Assembly (NCBI GenBank): GCA_006226375.1
Contig: SBHC01000001.1
Span: forward strand, 1 to 44,022
Reading direction: 5' to 3'
Origin: Deltaproteobacteria bacterium
GTDB taxonomy: Bacteria; Myxococcota_C; UBA6777
Length of the DNA: 44,022 nucleotides
The notes under the pieces are model-generated. The model worked only from the letters and a program-made list of their open reading frames with translations. It was not told the origin of the DNA and did not search any database. Below are positions 41,705 to 44,022 of this stretch, one piece after another. The translations under genes and the position numbers were made by a program. The number at the start of each line of letters is the position of its first letter. The stretch's first letter is position 1.

Positions 41705-43426
41705 TTACTTGCGACCTTTCTGGGGTAAGCGAACCGTGTTGCACACATCACACGGCTTCCAAATCCCCTTGGCAACATCCAATGAGCACGTTCGACGAAA
41801 GGCTTTGCGATGTTTGTGTATCCAGTACAACGCCCGCTTGTAGTAACTAGAGGGGCTTACGATGGGGTATCCTTTTGGAGAGTTCCCTGAGTAACCGTTC
41901 CAGGTTGGAATGCCCCATCGATTCGCGACAAACATCGCATCAATGCTCAACCCATAAAAAGGCTGCTTGGGTTGCAAGATAGCAAAAAAGGAGTCACACC
42001 CTGACGGTGGAGGTGGAACCTTGTTCAGGCGAGCGCTCTGCCTGGCCTTGGAGACTTGATGGAACTTACCTGTGTTCACCTGTTCGAGGCCAACGCAAGC
42101 CAAGAAGACATAGAGAAGCAGCACGGTCCATTTGTGTGTGGAACGTTCCAGCAAATGGTACCCAACAAAGGCAACGACAACAGCAACCGCTATCACGACA
42201 ATATGTTGGAAGCGAAACACCGCCCGAATAGCTCCTGCACCAGGAACCCAAGAAAAGACAAGCTTCCAGAGGGCGTACGTTGGTGTCATTTTCCAAAGCA
42301 ACAGCCAAACCAACAAGACTGTGCCAAACAAGCTAACAAGCGCGGTGTGAAGGAGAGGGTTCGTTTCGGAGTAGAAGCGACGTCGTCGGAACAAAAGAAG
42401 CAACCCACCTGCCCCAAAAGCCACAAGCGTGACAGGCGGAATCCCTTTGTAGCGTTCGGGCTGGAACAAGCGTTTCTGCATGCTCGCTGGGAAAACGTCC
42501 TGCAACAACCCGCTCCACGTCATGTTGTGTGGACCCAAGTTGATGATGTCCAAGGCATCGGGGAGCATCAGATGAACGTGCCAATAGGGACGCGCTCCCA
42601 TTTGTTTGGCAACAGGAAGGTAGATCCAGAGAAATGGGAGAGATGCAACAACAAACGCAAGACCGAGCAACGCCCACTCTCCGCCGTGTTGCACCACCAA
42701 ATTCTTCCCGGTTGACCATGACTCACGACCACCATTCAGAACGTAGGTGATTCCGAACAACAGACCAAAAAGCAAGCCAAAGAAGAGGAAGAACCAAGCC
42801 ACATAAAACGACGTAAGAAAGAGAGCAGCCAGCAAAACAACGGCCAAGAGCCCGTACCGAATTCGTCGCCACGACCAGCGCGAAGAGCCCAACAGAGAGC
42901 CATACTTCCAAAGGCATAAAACCAGGCAAGGGATAACATTGACAGCAAAGAGTTGGGTGTGTCCTACCGACAAGTACGCGACATTGGAAGTGAGCGCAAG
43001 CAACGCCCCAAAAGCCGCCATCACAGGCGAAAGACCCAGCTTCTTGTTCAAAAGGTACCACATTGACACAAGGCCCAACGCAACAGCGAGGTACAACGTC
43101 AACTGGTACGCAGTAAACATACCAACGGAACAGAAGCGCAAGACACAATAGGGCAAGGAGAACAGGAACATCGCGTCACTGTAGCCCAACGTGCCTTGAA
43201 CAGGATAAAACATAGGTGGAGAGAGCAGGTGGTTTTGCCCCTGTAAGCTACGGAACCAATGCTCCAACACAAACAAGTTAAAGCGGGAGTCACCTACGTT
43301 TCCGGGAATCGCATCCAACGAAGTCAGGAAAAGTTCACGCGAAAACAGCAAAAACCCAAACGACAAAAGAACAAACGCTAGCCCTTTGCTGTGGTGCAAT
43401 GCCTGGGGTTCACCTACAGTGTTCAA
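41705..43426 (-). CDS. Polytopic membrane protein, GT-C glycosyltransferase-like
   Basis: About 573 residues from a TTG at 43426 with GGAGAAGG upstream; the frame is open to a GTG at 43516 that lacks a ribosome site, so the start is uncertain. About 11 membrane helices. The first exported loop contains DAIPGNVGDSRFNLFVLEH, with acidic residues where GT-C enzymes keep their catalytic Asp. The next loop has PPMFYPVQGTLGYSDAMF, another pattern common in this group. GT-C enzymes move sugars from polyprenyl carriers onto proteins or lipids in the periplasm. The C-terminal 120 residues are soluble. It could glycosylate the many Ser/Thr-rich surface proteins nearby, but that is speculation. It follows the Kazal gene by about 110 nt on the same strand. 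Confidence 0.82.
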   Translation of the reverse strand: MNTVGEPQALHHSKGLAFVLLSFGFLLFSRELFLTSLDAIPGNVGDSRFNLFVLEHWFRSLQGQNHLLSPPMFYPVQGTLGYSDAMFLFSLPYCVLRFCSVGMFTAYQLTLYLAVALGLVSMWYLLNKKLGLSPVMAAFGALLALTSNVAYLSVGHTQLFAVNVIPCLVLCLWKYGSLLGSSRWSWRRIRYGLLAVVLLAALFLTSFYVAWFFLFFGLLFGLLFGITYVLNGGRESWSTGKNLVVQHGGEWALLGLAFVVASLPFLWIYLPVAKQMGARPYWHVHLMLPDALDIINLGPHNMTWSGLLQDVFPASMQKRLFQPERYKGIPPVTLVAFGAGGLLLLFRRRRFYSETNPLLHTALVSLFGTVLLVWLLLWKMTPTYALWKLVFSWVPGAGAIRAVFRFQHIVVIAVAVVVAFVGYHLLERSTHKWTVLLLYVFLACVGLEQVNTGKFHQVSKARQSARLNKVPPPPSGCDSFFAILQPKQPFYGLSIDAMFVANRWGIPTWNGYSGNSPKGYPIVSPSSYYKRALYWIHKHRKAFRRTCSLDVAKGIWKPCDVCNTVRLPQKGRK

Positions 43427-43536
43427 CGATGCGTATCCTTCTCCACCCAAGTTACGCGAGTTACGCGAAAACGGCTCCTTTAGCAGAGGAATCCTCCCCC
43501 ACTCCCTTCGACCCACATGTATCAGACGTTGACCCG

Positions 43537-44022
43537 TTAGGGGCAGGCTTGTTCTGACTTAAGGGAGACGCCCTGGCTCTCTGCGCTGCAGGCGTTGCCG
43601 TACGTTTTCCCATCACATCCACACACCGGCTTGAACAACCGATTGCAGGCCGATGGTTTGGCTTTGCAAGCTCCACATCCAGAGCACTGGCCCACAGCAA
43701 ACTGACAAAACTCGCTGGATTTGCAGTCGGCGTCTTGGGTGCATCCAGAACAAGCAGGCTTGCAAGCACCTTGCGCCTTAACACTCACCCCAGCAGCGGA
43801 GGCCGTGCACGAGTTTCCATAGGTTTTGTCGTTGCAACCGCATACAGGCGCGTATTGTTGGGTGCAAGCTGTGGGTTTGGCCTTGCAAGCACCGGTACCA
43901 CCACACACTCCCTCTTTGAACATGCAATACTCTGTTGTTTTGCAGTCGGTGTCGCTGGTGCAACCGCTGGGAGGACAGGCAATCTTTGTGCAGCCCACCG
44001 CTCCAGCTTTGCAGGTGCAGGT
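43537..44022 (-). CDS. Kazal-type protease inhibitor-like protein, 5' part missing (off right edge)
   Basis: 161 residues are visible; the frame is open across the right edge, with no start needed inside. Two copies of a Cys-rich spacer plus Kazal domain are seen. Each spacer reads like C-x-DxDCKxxEYC. Each Kazal domain carries the signature PVCGCNDKTYGNSC or PVCGCDGKTYGNAC. Kazal domains inhibit serine proteases by a reactive loop, and in bacteria they appear in exported proteins. The missing N-terminus presumably has a signal peptide and may contain more domains. It is read toward the membrane protein gene at 41705. Its presence beside many exported proteins and caspase homologues hints at protection against foreign or self proteases. 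Confidence 0.88.
   Translation of the reverse strand, partial: TCTCKAGAVGCTKIACPPSGCTSDTDCKTTEYCMFKEGVCGGTGACKAKPTACTQQYAPVCGCNDKTYGNSCTASAAGVSVKAQGACKPACSGCTQDADCKSSEFCQFAVGQCSGCGACKAKPSACNRLFKPVCGCDGKTYGNACSAESQGVSLKSEQACP

Overview
The window reads as a chromosomal stretch of a Gram-negative bacterium of the Myxococcota/Bradymonadota ('deltaproteobacterial') kind. Base composition is roughly balanced. The gene set is dominated by exported Cys-rich repeat proteins, MopE-type metal-binding motifs, fibrinogen-like and Kazal domains, ECF sigma factors with membrane anti-sigma partners, and caspase-like peptidases. The taxonomic placement is an inference from gene content only. I see no rRNA, tRNA, CRISPR array, transposase or phage gene.

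Layout: 1-5085 holds two tandem paralogous lipoproteins on the minus strand (the left one cut by the window edge), built from Ig-like, propeller, Cys-rich and RCC1-like modules. 5086-5977 is a non-coding block with a 127-bp-spaced direct repeat inside a degenerate minisatellite. 5978-9717 holds an unknown protein, a MORN-like repeat protein and a MopE/fibrinogen-like protein. 9737-13966 and 19449-24307 are two paralogous four-gene minus-strand operons. Each encodes an ECF sigma factor, a one-pass membrane protein with a DUF4384-like C-terminus, an exported caspase homologue with a predicted C-terminal outer-membrane barrel, and an exported Cys-module protein whose C-terminal domain differs (fibrinogen-like in one, beta-propeller in the other). 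Between them lie an exported protein of unknown function, a MopE/Pro-rich protein and an Mpo1-like membrane protein. 24727-30475 holds a HEAT-repeat protein, a putative metalloprotease lipoprotein, a basic coiled-coil protein and a small-subunit/SSS symporter pair. 30806-37975 is a 2389-residue Cys-rich protein with 47 repeats arranged in higher-order blocks. 38018-44022 holds an acidic unknown protein, a membrane-anchored HTH-TPR protein, a Cys/Arg/Trp nonapeptide-repeat protein, a polytopic GT-C-like membrane protein and a truncated Kazal inhibitor gene.

How the genes may work together: nearly everything is exported, disulfide-rich and repeat-built, which fits a cell surface specialised for adhesion, predation or contact. 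The strongest candidate for an undescribed system is the duplicated sigma/anti-sigma/caspase-barrel/ligand operon. It looks like a modular envelope-sensing or surface-proteolysis device in which the regulatory and protease parts are conserved and the exported ligand is exchanged.
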